From Bin87 sp964347975 (lineage in GTDB: Bacteria; Chloroflexota; Dehalococcoidia; Lucifugimonadales; UBA3495): a stretch of DNA of 64,000 nucleotides. The DNA lies in contig CAYGAY010000010.1 in NCBI GenBank assembly GCA_964347975.1, forward strand, positions 1-64,000, in the 5' to 3' direction. Positions 35,407 to 43,717 of the stretch are shown here, piece after piece. The notes under the pieces are model-generated. The model had not been told where the DNA came from. It saw only the letters and a list, made by a program, of their open reading frames with translations, and did no database searches. Numbering within the stretch: position 1 is the first letter of the stretch; the number at the start of each line of letters is the position of its first letter. The position numbers and the translations under genes are program-made.

Positions 35407-35997
35407 TCAGCCTCTGGCGGGCCGGTAGTCCCTGGGGTCAAGGCAGGCGTCGTACATCGTCTGGTCTATTGGAACCCAGGCTGTACCGTGGATGCCGCGG
35501 CGGGAGGCGCTGCCCGGGCCCACGGGGAACGCGGATTTAAAGGAAAGCGTCCGGTCCTGCGACGCGGCAATCTGCTTCGCCAGGCTGACCGCCGGGCCGA
35601 AGTCGGAATCCTGGCTGACGATGGTGGCAACGTCGTAGCGGCGTTCGTGGGTAGCCTGCACCAAGTCCAGAGCAAGGCTGACGTCAACGCCTTTTTCCTG
35701 GCCTCCCCGGTTGACCTTGCCCTGATAAACGTAGATGCCGCCGTTTCGCAAGTATCTGATTTTGTTTAACCAGAAGCCATGCCAGAACGGCCGGCTGGAT
35801 TCATCAGGGACGCCGGTATAGAAGCGGATTTCGGCCAAGGCGCGGCCCGGCTCTCTGGCGGTCAAGGCGTTGGCGAGCTTCTCGACATCGTAACTCGGCC
35901 AAGCGTAAGACGATGCCTTGTCCCTAGGGTTTGCGTGCCAAGCGTCCCTCGCTAAGTGGTAGAGATTCTGGCCGTCGATGAAAACTATGGTGTCCAT
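35407..35997 (-). CDS. NYN-domain (LabA/PIN-like) protein, copy 1
   Basis: A 196-residue protein of the NYN/DUF88 group, a PIN-like fold with predicted RNase activity. The start MDTIVFIDGQNLYHLARDAW carries the first acidic pair. EKGVDVSLALDLV and IVSQDSDFGPAVSLAKQ supply the remaining conserved Asp residues of the metal site. I begin at ATG 35997. The gene is about 80% identical by eye to the copy at 36751-37338, including the ends and the upstream noncoding sequence, so they are tandem duplicates. The partner and substrate are unknown. Confidence 0.87.
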   Translation of the reverse strand: MDTIVFIDGQNLYHLARDAWHANPRDKASSYAWPSYDVEKLANALTAREPGRALAEIRFYTGVPDESSRPFWHGFWLNKIRYLRNGGIYVYQGKVNRGGQEKGVDVSLALDLVQATHERRYDVATIVSQDSDFGPAVSLAKQIAASQDRTLSFKSAFPVGPGSASRRGIHGTAWVPIDQTMYDACLDPRDYRPARG

Positions 35998-36244
35998 AAG
36001 CAAGAACCCCGCCCGGGGAATTCTGGGACTAGGCCAGGTCCAGCGGACGGGGAGTAGATTGCGACTATTGTAATGTCCCTTCGGACTTGCTGTCAAGTGC
36101 GCCATCGGCAAAAATACCCCGTCCAGGGAAACCTGATGTTGACAACACCACGGTTGAAAGCGGGGGCGTGTGAGGTTTGCTGGGCCAATGTTTCAATGGC
36201 GAGGCGGCTCAGCAACCCATCCGATTGGCTTCCGCCTTCCGGAT

Positions 36245-36601
36245 CTAAAGGCGCAGCGCGTTCGTGGGTATGAGGCGTCCGGCCACGGGATCTACGGCCA
36301 GCAGCGCTTCTTCCAGCGTGACCACGCCAAGCAAAGTAGGCTCGCCCGCTTCGGCGAAGATCACCGGCGTGGAGAATTCCAGTCCTTCAAGTCTGACCAT
36401 GGTTTTTCCGAGGTCCACAGGGGCGTTGCTTCCGTCCGCCAGTTCAGCCTGTACTGAGCGTTCTACCGGCACTCCCAGACGCTGCAACGTGGTTCTGGGT
36501 ACCGCAGTGAAGGTTGAGCCGGTGTCCACAATTACATCGATGTTTTCGAACCTCCGGCCTTGCGGGTCTCCGATACCTATGGTGACCACAACGGTTCCCA
36601 T
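36245..36601 (-). CDS. Small retropepsin-like (clan AA) aspartic protease, second copy
   Basis: A 118-residue paralog of the protein at 3818-4174, with the same length and end (GRLIPTNALRL versus GRLVPTNLLRY). The active-site motif is VDTGSTFTAVP, and LLGVVTLEEALLAVDPV is the second conserved block. AAGGAG lies 8 bases before the ATG. It stands between two duplicated NYN genes, all on the minus strand. Confidence 0.82.
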   Translation of the reverse strand: MGTVVVTIGIGDPQGRRFENIDVIVDTGSTFTAVPRTTLQRLGVPVERSVQAELADGSNAPVDLGKTMVRLEGLEFSTPVIFAEAGEPTLLGVVTLEEALLAVDPVAGRLIPTNALRL

Positions 36602-36750
36602 TGCATTGCTCCTTTTCGTGCTTGGTCAGGTTAGCAACTCTAACCGGCCTGGGCAATGGCGCGGACGGCGTGGGGGCCGGGGCGGGGGGATGTTGGCCGT
36701 TATCCCGGCGGGGAAACGTCAGAAGCGGGATTTTCTGGATTGGGTTGGCG

Positions 36751-37338
36751 TCAGCGTCTGGCGGGCCGGTAGTCCCTGGGGTCGCGGCAGGCGTCGTACA
36801 TCGCCTGGTCTATGTGAACCCAGATTGTGCCTGGGACGCCGCGATGGGAAACTCTGCCCTTATGGAAAGGGAAAGCGGATTCAAAGGTGAGTTTCCGGTT
36901 CTGTGACGCGGCAATCTGCTTGGCCAAGCCGACCGCCGGGCCAAAGTCCGAATCCTGGCTGACGATGATAGCAACGTCGTAGCGGCGTTCGTGGGTTGCC
37001 TGCACCAAGTCCAAGGCGAGGCTGACGTCAACGCCTTTCTCACCCCCGGCGTTGACCTTGCCCTGATAAACGTAGATGCCGCCGTTTCGCAAGTACCGGA
37101 TTTTATTTGACCAAAATCCATGCAAGAATGGCCTACTGGATTCATCCGGAACGCCAGTATAGAAACGGATTTCAGTCAAGGTGCGGCCCGGCTCTCTGGC
37201 GGTCAAGGCGTTGGCCAGCTTTGCGACGTCGTAGCTGGCCCAAGCGTAGGGCGACGACCGGTCGGAAGGGTCGGCCAGCCAAGCCGTCTTGGCCAGATGA
37301 TAGAGATTCTGACCGTCGATGAAAGCTATGGTGTCCAT
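36751..37338 (-). CDS. NYN-domain (LabA/PIN-like) protein, copy 2
   Basis: A 195-residue paralog of the copy at 35407-35997. It keeps all acidic residues seen there (FIDGQNLYHLA, KGVDVSLALDLV, IVSQDSDFGPAVGLAKQ). A TTG two codons upstream of the ATG 37338 is also in frame. The region between residues 155 and 175 differs most between the copies (HKGRVSHRGVPGTIW against GPGSASRRGIHGTAW). Conservation of the active site in both copies argues that both are functional. Confidence 0.87.
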   Translation of the reverse strand: MDTIAFIDGQNLYHLAKTAWLADPSDRSSPYAWASYDVAKLANALTAREPGRTLTEIRFYTGVPDESSRPFLHGFWSNKIRYLRNGGIYVYQGKVNAGGEKGVDVSLALDLVQATHERRYDVAIIVSQDSDFGPAVGLAKQIAASQNRKLTFESAFPFHKGRVSHRGVPGTIWVHIDQAMYDACRDPRDYRPARR

Positions 37339-37726
37339 AGGCAAAAAAACACCCGCCCGGGGAATTCTGGACGAAGCCAGGTCCAGCAGGCGGGGGGCAA
37401 ATCGAGAATTATTGTACGCGGCTTTGGGTTCGCCGTCAAGGGCGCAAAAACCCCCGTCCAGGGAAATTGGCGCGAGCCAACTCCCGATGTTGGCCGTTAT
37501 CCCGCCGGGAAATCGTCAGAAGCAGGATTGCCAGGATCATTGGATTTTCAGGATGACGCAGCGCAAGGGCCGACCAACCCAATCCTGCCAATCCCAATAG
37601 TCCCGCAAATCCTGATACTGACGACACTACGGTTTAAAGCGGGGGCGCGTGTGGTTGGCGTGGTCGCCAACTCACTCTCCCCCGCCGGCGTGCTGAAAGC
37701 GCACCCTAGTGGACTATGTTCAGGGT
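37339..37726. other. Intergenic region, second duplicated leader
   Basis: It holds the leader shared with copy 1 (gcccggggaattctgg at about 37355, ccccgtccagggaaa at about 37454), then short fragments of an aatcctg-type repeat (caatcctgccaatcc, caaatcctgata). No coding region is apparent. Confidence 0.5.
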
Positions 37727-38104
37727 TCACTCTGCATCCGTACCCTGTTCCGGTTCGGGAGGCGGGTCGTCCAGGGCCGCCCTCATAAAGGACTCCAGTA
37801 TGGGATGCCATGGTAGAACGTACACGCCTTTATCATCAACGCGGGCTTTCGGGTTGGTGACCAGATCCTCGGCGACACGGGCGCATAGTAGATCAAATTT
37901 TGTGGGATGGTTGTTGCGTGCCAAGCCAAAGACCCCCCTATGGATCCCTTGTTCCATCACGCCGACTGCGGGGACGATGGAGCTATCGTCTGTCAAGTGT
38001 TGTGACAGTAAAATCGCTGCCACACCGACGCGCTCGGCATCCTTGGCAGATTCTTCCTGGAGCTCTTGGTCACGCGCGATGATGTGCGTGATATTTACCT
38101 TCAT
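37727..38104 (-). CDS. Hypothetical protein, 125 residues
   Basis: I place the start at ATG 38104 because a perfect GGAGG lies about 6 bases upstream. The protein then reads MKVNITHIIARDQELQEESAKDAERVGVAAILLSQ...IHRGVFGLARNNHPTKFDLLCARVAEDLV and ends in an acidic, Pro-rich tail. The same frame continues upstream to 38404, but that part looks unnatural (Arg/Cys/Trp-rich), while a neighbouring frame there looks like real protein. It overlaps the end of the upstream gene by 35 bases, suggesting coupled translation. The family is not recognised. Confidence 0.65.
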   Translation of the reverse strand: MKVNITHIIARDQELQEESAKDAERVGVAAILLSQHLTDDSSIVPAVGVMEQGIHRGVFGLARNNHPTKFDLLCARVAEDLVTNPKARVDDKGVYVLPWHPILESFMRAALDDPPPEPEQGTDAE

Positions 38105-38404
38105 CTTTTTCCTCCAAATTGTCCACCTGATTTGGAATCGCCGTTTCTTTTTTCGGCATACGGCTACGCAGGTCTGACGTATCCCGCTGATCGGGCGGAT
38201 ACACCATATCAATGCAGTTGTTACACATCTGCGGCAAAACCGTATTGCCAGCCTCGCCTTGTTTTTCCTCCTCCCGGTTCTGGGAGTTTTGCTCCGTTGC
38301 GACCGGGCGATAATCACCGCGACAATGATGCCTATTATGGCAACAAGCACACTCAGTATAGTAGCGAGCGCACCCACCATCTGCCAATCTATCGCCATGT
38401 TCAT
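38070..38404 (-). pseudogene. Small membrane-anchored protein gene with probable frameshift
   Basis: From ATG 38404 the first frame gives a membrane helix (MVGALATILSVLVAIIGIIVAVIIARSQ). After a one-base shift near 38290-38310 the natural-looking continuation is NSQNREEEKQGEAGNTVLPQMCNNCIDMVYPPDQRDTSDL...VDNLEEKDEGKYHAHHRA, stop 38070-38072. A C-x2-C pair (CNNC) is present. If no shift occurs, the upstream frame fuses to the next gene as one 225-residue protein. I consider that less likely. Confidence 0.5.
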
Positions 38405-38454
38405 CGCCTCTACTACTGTATTTTACCTGCCTTGCATTTCTGAATACGTGCAGG

Positions 38455-41400
38455 CTAACCTCCTTTCGTTGCCCCCATCTGCCGCGCCGCCAGCGCCGCC
38501 TGCCCCGGGTCGCTCAGCAACTCGGCTACGGCGGTTTCGATGGCTCGCGCCGTCGCGCTCTCCGGCTGCCAGGTGTGGCGCAGTAAACGCCGCGCCGCGC
38601 GGGATTGGGCGTCTCCGGCCGGGCGATGCAATATGTCGCTGCTCTCGATCAGCGCGGCGCACTCCGACGCCGCCAACGCTCCCAACTGGCTCAGCCTGAC
38701 GTGCCGCGGCTCGGCAGCGTCGTAGCGCGGGATGGGCAACTTCCAGCCGTGCTTGTGGAAGTGTCTGGCGCCATACAGTCCTTTCGGCCTGAATATATCT
38801 GCCCGCTTTTCAATGGTTTGGCTGTTTAGTATCGCCAAAAGGTAATGGGCTTCGTCTTTCGATTGGCATATTGTCTGGTAAAGGTTGGTGTCCAATATGG
38901 CATGGCTGTCCTTGATGATTGCCGCCGTAGGCCGGCCTGCTTCGGTATAAGCGATGCGCGTCGTTCCATCGCCGGCAATGGCACCCCGCAGGTATTCAAG
39001 CTGGCTGGTGAGTTTGCTGAGGTGATTCATGTTGTCAAACAGTTCGGTAATGCCGCGTCCCTTATGCGCTTCCCGGAACATTGCGGCGGCATTGTCCCAG
39101 CGGCGGCGCATGGTATTGTGCAACGCTGCCACGTCGAAGCCGCCATCACCGGGCAGCAAGGGCAGGGTCATCGTGGAGCGATGCACGGGTAGGGCCGCTT
39201 GCAATGGGTCTAATGCGACATAGGGGGCGATACACTCGCCCAGGTACACGTCAAACAGGTGGTCGTTATGCACCACGCCGTCCAGCCGGTGCAACTGGCC
39301 ATCGTACTTGATTTTATCTTGGCTGCTTTGACGCGCTCGGACGTTGGTGGTGTTGGCGGCGGGAATCGCGGCAGTGTGGGGCAGCGTGTCAACTAAAAAC
39401 AGACGGCGGTCAGTGACGTCCGCGCCTCGGCTGGACAGTTCGGCGTAGGGCGACTTGAACGTGCCGTCGTCGTGGTGCAGGGCCTCGGATACCCTGGTGA
39501 TGCCCGCGTAGTCTTCCTGCCAGTTGCCGCGCCACACCTGCACGGTTGCCGGCGCCAACGTGACGCCCTGACCTGTGCCGATGTACTCCGCAAAGACTAC
39601 GCTGGCCGGCATGGGGAAGAAGTCGGGTACTACGTTGTCCAGATCCCACGGCTCCTGAACCTGGAGGTTCAGCCCGATAGTGGCCGCGTTGCGCCCGCCT
39701 TTGCGTCGGTAGGTTCCGGCGCGCCACTTGAGATGCTGGCTGGTACGGAGGACGCTGTGGGGCAGCACCATGCCGATCTGGGTGCCGGGTTTGGCATATA
39801 GTTCTGCGCAACGGCTGTAGAACAGAGTGGCGACATCTTGATTAGCGGAATTTCTCCCGCCGGCCCAGATTTGGTAGCGGGACTCGCTCATGCCGCGCAG
39901 CTCTTCCCGGATGATGTCCGCGCTCTGGCCGTAGGTGAGCCAGGGCGGGTTGCCGATGATGGCGTCAACCTTCTCCTCGGCGATGATGGCGGGGCGGATC
40001 ATGTTGCGGACGTAGTAGGCCCAGACGTGGTTGCGGTCGGCGGCGTGGAGTTGGCCCATGGCGGCAGCCACGGCTTTGACGCTGCGGCGGGCGTCGTCGG
40101 ACATGGGGTAGTCGTCGGCGATGCGCTCGGCGTCGCGGCCCTCGTCAATGGCGGCGGCCATTTCGGCGATGAGGCGGTCAACGTCGGCCTGGCGGCGGGC
40201 CAGTTCCCGGGGGATGCTGAAAGTAACCGGCTCGGTGGCGCCGGGCAGGATCTCGCCGGTGTTGAGTTCAACGGTTTGGCTGGCGGACAGGGTGCCGGTG
40301 TCGTAGCGGAGCTGCATGGAGTCGCCCAGGTAGATGGGCGCAGTGGTGGCCGCCACGTCGGGGTTTTCGGCGCGGGCGGCGCGGATGGTGTCGGCGGCGG
40401 CCATGACCCAGGTGGCTTTGGCCAGCTGCACCGCCACCGGGTGAATGTCGATGCCGACCACATTGTTCTGCAACAGCCGCAGCGTCTCGGTTGGGGATAG
40501 GCCGTCGGCTTGTTGCAGGATGCGCTCTACCGCCGTCTCGATGAACGTTCCGCTGCCGCAGCCGGGGTCCATCACCCGCTGGTTCAACGGGTCGGCAACC
40601 ACGGTTTCGGTGATTGCCTGGGCCAGCCAGCGGGGCGTGTAGTATTCGCCGAGGCGCTTGCGTTCCTCCTGGGTGATGACGTTCTGGTACAGGGTGGGCG
40701 CGACTTCCCGGGGCCGGTCCGCCCAGTTGAACCGCTCCACCTGGCGGGTGATTTCCCGCAGGTAGGCGCTATCGCCGATTTCGGTGGGCCAGGTGAACAG
40801 GTCGGCGTCGATGATGCCGTGCAGGTCGGACTGCTCGGCCAGGATGCGGCCTTTCAGCAGCTCGTCGGGTCGTTCTTCCGCGTAGCGGGCCACGTCGCCC
40901 AGCAGTTGCTGCTGGATGATGGCGGCGATGAGGCTGGTGATGTAGGTGTGGCGGATGAACAGCCAGTCGCTTTCGTCGTTGGCGGCGGCGGCGTCCCGGC
41001 CCAGGGCCACCTGCAGCAAGTCCTGCCACAGCCGGCGCTTGACCGCCACGGTGGGGTTGTCCCGGTTTTTGGTATAGGCTTGCAGCAGCAGGTGGTTGCT
41101 GGCGCGGAACAGGGGCGAGCCGACGCCGAAGTACCGGGCCAGGTTGCCGGCGTTGGGCGACAGGTCGGATTCGTTGCGGTCAATGATGTCGCTGAGGTAC
41201 TCCCGGAGGCGCACCGCCTGTTCGGGCCGGTCGAACTCCCGCGCTGCGCGCAGGCTGATGGCCATGGCATAGTGGCTCTCGCCAACGTTGCGCTCCAGCC
41301 ACCGCCGGCCGTCGGTGAGGATGCCATTCTGCACGCCCTTGCCGGCCGCCGCGGCCGCCGCCAGGTAGCCGTCCAGTTGCTCCACGTGGGCCGGGTCAAC

Positions 41401-41658
41401 GGCATTGTGGACGGTTATATCGCGCTTAACTTCAATGAACGTGTTGCGCGCGTAGATGTCAACGCGGCGGTTGTCCTGGTCGGCGGGATGTTCTTCCAGG
41501 GTGATTTCATCCGGGGCGACGACGCCGGCGCCGATGATAAAGTCGCGGATGCGGATGGCGATTTCGTTCTCCATCCGGCCGGCCTGGTGAGCGTCCAATA
41601 GCGCGGCCAGCCGCGCGCCTTCATCGACAGCAGTGGGGAGTTCGGCGTTGGTCGTCAT
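38455..41658 (-). CDS. Type IIG-like restriction-modification enzyme (nuclease-methyltransferase fusion)
   Basis: A 1067-residue single-chain protein. The N terminus has a PD-(D/E)XK core, RRVDIYARNTFIEVKR, with Asp67, Glu76 and Lys78. The middle has the SAM-binding motif VMDPGCGSGTFIE near residue 366 and the N6-adenine catalytic motif IGNPPWLTYG near residue 568. The C-terminal 350 residues would recognise the target sequence and bind DNA. Enzymes of this plan cut and methylate DNA with one polypeptide (Eco57I/BREX-PglX-like relatives). No separate specificity subunit is adjacent, which supports type IIG. PglX is the main alternative, but no other BREX genes are near. Confidence 0.87.
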   Translation of the reverse strand: MTTNAELPTAVDEGARLAALLDAHQAGRMENEIAIRIRDFIIGAGVVAPDEITLEEHPADQDNRRVDIYARNTFIEVKRDITVHNAVDPAHVEQLDGYLAAAAAAGKGVQNGILTDGRRWLERNVGESHYAMAISLRAAREFDRPEQAVRLREYLSDIIDRNESDLSPNAGNLARYFGVGSPLFRASNHLLLQAYTKNRDNPTVAVKRRLWQDLLQVALGRDAAAANDESDWLFIRHTYITSLIAAIIQQQLLGDVARYAEERPDELLKGRILAEQSDLHGIIDADLFTWPTEIGDSAYLREITRQVERFNWADRPREVAPTLYQNVITQEERKRLGEYYTPRWLAQAITETVVADPLNQRVMDPGCGSGTFIETAVERILQQADGLSPTETLRLLQNNVVGIDIHPVAVQLAKATWVMAAADTIRAARAENPDVAATTAPIYLGDSMQLRYDTGTLSASQTVELNTGEILPGATEPVTFSIPRELARRQADVDRLIAEMAAAIDEGRDAERIADDYPMSDDARRSVKAVAAAMGQLHAADRNHVWAYYVRNMIRPAIIAEEKVDAIIGNPPWLTYGQSADIIREELRGMSESRYQIWAGGRNSANQDVATLFYSRCAELYAKPGTQIGMVLPHSVLRTSQHLKWRAGTYRRKGGRNAATIGLNLQVQEPWDLDNVVPDFFPMPASVVFAEYIGTGQGVTLAPATVQVWRGNWQEDYAGITRVSEALHHDDGTFKSPYAELSSRGADVTDRRLFLVDTLPHTAAIPAANTTNVRARQSSQDKIKYDGQLHRLDGVVHNDHLFDVYLGECIAPYVALDPLQAALPVHRSTMTLPLLPGDGGFDVAALHNTMRRRWDNAAAMFREAHKGRGITELFDNMNHLSKLTSQLEYLRGAIAGDGTTRIAYTEAGRPTAAIIKDSHAILDTNLYQTICQSKDEAHYLLAILNSQTIEKRADIFRPKGLYGARHFHKHGWKLPIPRYDAAEPRHVRLSQLGALAASECAALIESSDILHRPAGDAQSRAARRLLRHTWQPESATARAIETAVAELLSDPGQAALAARQMGATKGG

Positions 41659-41779
41659 ACCGCCATTATAGCAAGGGCATTCGGACGTACAAGCACATTT
41701 GGTCGATTTATGAGTTTGCCCGGGCCGGCCCGGGCAGGTACAATCCCATTATCTATCCACACCCCGCAGGAGTTCAGCC

Positions 41780-42688
41780 ATGCCCAACCGGCAGATGCAG
41801 ATAGGCGTCGTCTTTCCTCAAACTGAGATCGGTTCCGACCCCATTGCAGTGCGTGACTATGTTCAGGCTGCGGAGCAATTGGGATATGCCCACATCATCG
41901 CCTATGACCACGTATTGGGCGCGGATACTGGCTATCATCAGCCCTGGACGGGCAGCTATACCAAGGACAGTATGTTTCACGAGATATTCGTCGTCTTTGG
42001 CTACATGGCCGCCTTGACCACCAACGTGGAATTGGTGTCCGCAATTGTCATCCTTGGCCAGCGGCAGACCGCGCTGGTGGCTAAGCAGGCCGCCGAGGTG
42101 GACGTACTCAGCGGCGGCCGGCTGCGCCTGGGCGTCGGCATCGGCTGGAACCCGGTGGAGTACGAGGCCCTGAGCGAGGATTTCACTACTCGGGGCCGCC
42201 GGGCGGAGGAACAGATGGAACTACTGCGCCGTCTGTGGACGGAAGAGGTGGTTGACTTTCACGGCCGTTATCACAACGTCACCAACGCCGGCATCAACCC
42301 CCGGCCCGTGCAGCGACCGATACCGCTGTGGATGGGCGCCGGCAGCCGGGCGCGGGGTCCCATCCCTACCGACCGGGTGCTGAGTCGGGTAGGCCGGTGC
42401 GCCGACGGCTGGTTCCCGCAGTTTCAGTCGGACGACCCTCAAGCGGCCACGGCCATCGCCAAGGTACGCCAGGCCGCCGAGGCCGCCGGCCGTGACCCGG
42501 ACGCCATCGGCATGGAACCGCGCGTTAACTATTCCGATGGCGACCCTGAGTTTTGGCAGGCCCGAGCTGAGGAGTGGCGCGGCATGGGGGCATCCCACTT
42601 TTCCGTCAACACCATGTCGGCTAACCTGACCACGCCGGACGCTCACATCAACGCCATTCGCGAGTTCAAAGAAGTCATCACCGGGTAG
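41780..42688 (+). CDS. LLM-class F420-dependent oxidoreductase
   Basis: A 302-residue luciferase-like protein of the probable F420-dependent subgroup. It has MQIGVVFPQTEIGSDP at the start, SGGRLRLGVGIGWNPVEYEAL and PIPLWMGAG. These contrast with the longer LLM enzyme at 23901-25052. It probably catalyses hydride transfer on an unknown substrate. The SDR gene follows 61 bases later on the same strand, so the two may work together on an alcohol or ketone. Confidence 0.9.
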   Translation: MPNRQMQIGVVFPQTEIGSDPIAVRDYVQAAEQLGYAHIIAYDHVLGADTGYHQPWTGSYTKDSMFHEIFVVFGYMAALTTNVELVSAIVILGQRQTALVAKQAAEVDVLSGGRLRLGVGIGWNPVEYEALSEDFTTRGRRAEEQMELLRRLWTEEVVDFHGRYHNVTNAGINPRPVQRPIPLWMGAGSRARGPIPTDRVLSRVGRCADGWFPQFQSDDPQAATAIAKVRQAAEAAGRDPDAIGMEPRVNYSDGDPEFWQARAEEWRGMGASHFSVNTMSANLTTPDAHINAIREFKEVITG

Positions 42689-42692
42689 GAAC

Positions 42693-42729
42693 TACCCTCA
42701 CCCTAACCCTCTCCCTGAGGGATAGGGAA
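42693..42729. repeat. CCCTCACCC-type repeat, half-site
   Basis: accctcaccctaaccctctccctgagggataggga shares its first 20 or so bases with the inverted repeats around the DUF559 gene (17618-17656). Here only one side is present, followed by a short imperfect hairpin. It occupies the spacer between the LLM and SDR genes. Confidence 0.6.
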
Positions 42730-42749
42730 TGAATCAAGGAGGCATCATC

Positions 42750-43514
42750 ATGGGCAGGCTGGACGGCAAGGTTGCTTTGATCAGTGGCGGCGCCCGGGGA
42801 CAGGGCGCGGTGGAAGCCCGGATGTTCGCCGCGGAAGGCGCGTCCGTCGTCTTTGGCGACATCCTGGATGACGAGGGCCGCCGCGTCGAGGCCGAAATCC
42901 GGGAGTTGGGCGGCCAGGCGACCTATGTTCATTTGGACGTCACCAGCGAAGACGACTGGCAGTCCGCCGTCAATGCCGCCGTATCCGAGTACGGCAAGCT
43001 GAACGTCCTGGTCAACAATGCCGGCATTGTACTGGGCCGCAGCATCGAGGACATGACCGTTGCGGAATGGGACCGGCTGTTTGATGTGAACGCCAAGGGC
43101 GTGTTTCTCGGCACCAAGGCCAGTCTGCCCGCCTTGCGGGAGGCTGGCGGCGGCAGTATCGTCAACATATCCTCCACCGCCGGGTTGGTGGGCAACGACT
43201 ACAATCTTGCCGGCTACAGTAGCACCAAGGGCGCGGTGCGGCTGTTTACCAAGTCCACCGCCATTCAGCACGCTGCCGAGGGCATCCGGTGCAACTCGGT
43301 CCACCCCGGTCCCATCGACACCCCGATGCTGCGAGAATCCCGTGCCAACCGGGGCAGCGGCCTCAGCGATGAGGAACAGCTGCGGCGCGTACCCCTGGGC
43401 CGCATCGGCAGGCCGGAGGACATCGCCTACGCCGTCATCTACCTGGCATCGGATGAGGCAGCATTCGTCACCGGCAGCGAGGTCGTGGTGGATGGCGGGC
43501 GAACCGCGATGTAA
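42750..43514 (+). CDS. Short-chain dehydrogenase/reductase (SDR)
   Basis: A 254-residue classical SDR that reduces or oxidises an alcohol/ketone with NAD(P). The nucleotide motif is GGARGQG, the Asp in FGDILDDEG suggests NAD preference, NNAG is present, and the catalytic Tyr-Lys are in GYSSTKGAV. AAGGAGG lies 7 bases before ATG 42750; an earlier in-frame ATG at 42729 lacks a site. A strong terminator follows the stop. Confidence 0.93.
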   Translation: MGRLDGKVALISGGARGQGAVEARMFAAEGASVVFGDILDDEGRRVEAEIRELGGQATYVHLDVTSEDDWQSAVNAAVSEYGKLNVLVNNAGIVLGRSIEDMTVAEWDRLFDVNAKGVFLGTKASLPALREAGGGSIVNISSTAGLVGNDYNLAGYSSTKGAVRLFTKSTAIQHAAEGIRCNSVHPGPIDTPMLRESRANRGSGLSDEEQLRRVPLGRIGRPEDIAYAVIYLASDEAAFVTGSEVVVDGGRTAM

Positions 43515-43520
43515 AGCGCA

Positions 43521-43550
43521 AGGGCGCCTCTGGAAAGGCGCCCTCGTTTC
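43521..43550 (+). terminator. Terminator after the SDR gene
   Basis: agggcgcct - ctggaa - aggcgccct is a perfect 9-bp GC-rich stem followed by cgtttc. It starts 7 bases after the SDR stop and also lies just beyond the 3' end of tRNA-Pro on the opposite strand. Confidence 0.8.
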
Positions 43551-43560
43551 TGGTTAGAAA

Positions 43561-43637
43561 TGGTCGGGGCGGCCAGATTCGAACTGGCGACCCCCTGCAC
43601 CCCATGCAGGTGCGCTACCGGGCTGCGCTACGCCCCG
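43561..43637 (-). tRNA. tRNA-Pro (anticodon GGG)
   Basis: On the minus strand the acceptor arm CGGGGCG pairs with CGCCCCG and is followed by an encoded ACCA. The D stem is GCGC/GCGC. The anticodon stem CCTGC/GCAGG encloses the loop ATGGGGT, giving anticodon GGG. The T arm is GCCAG-TTCGAAT-CTGGC. All arms pair perfectly in 77 bases. Confidence 0.95.
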
Positions 43638-43717
43638 CCCCGACAACTTCAGAATATCACTGATAGCGGCAATTGGCAAACCCGAAAACGCCATCCAGCG
43701 TGTTGGATTCGCTGACC

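Larger units (their letters stand above)
35407..37660. repeat. Tandem segmental duplication NYN - protease - NYN
   Basis: The segment from the NYN stop (cagcctctggcgggccggtag...) through the gene to the upstream leader (gcccggggaattctgg, ccccgtccagggaaa, aagcgggggcg) occurs at about 35407-36175 and again at about 36751-37660. The aspartic protease gene lies between the copies. The leaders have diverged more than the coding regions. Confidence 0.75.

Noticed and set aside
40510..41601. Long plus-strand frame opposite the type IIG gene
   Set aside because: Val/Gly/His-rich shadow composition; the opposite strand encodes a nuclease-methylase with all motifs.
38455..41658. BREX PglX methyltransferase
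   Set aside because: No other BREX genes are near, and an N-terminal PD-(D/E)XK core is present, which fits type IIG better.
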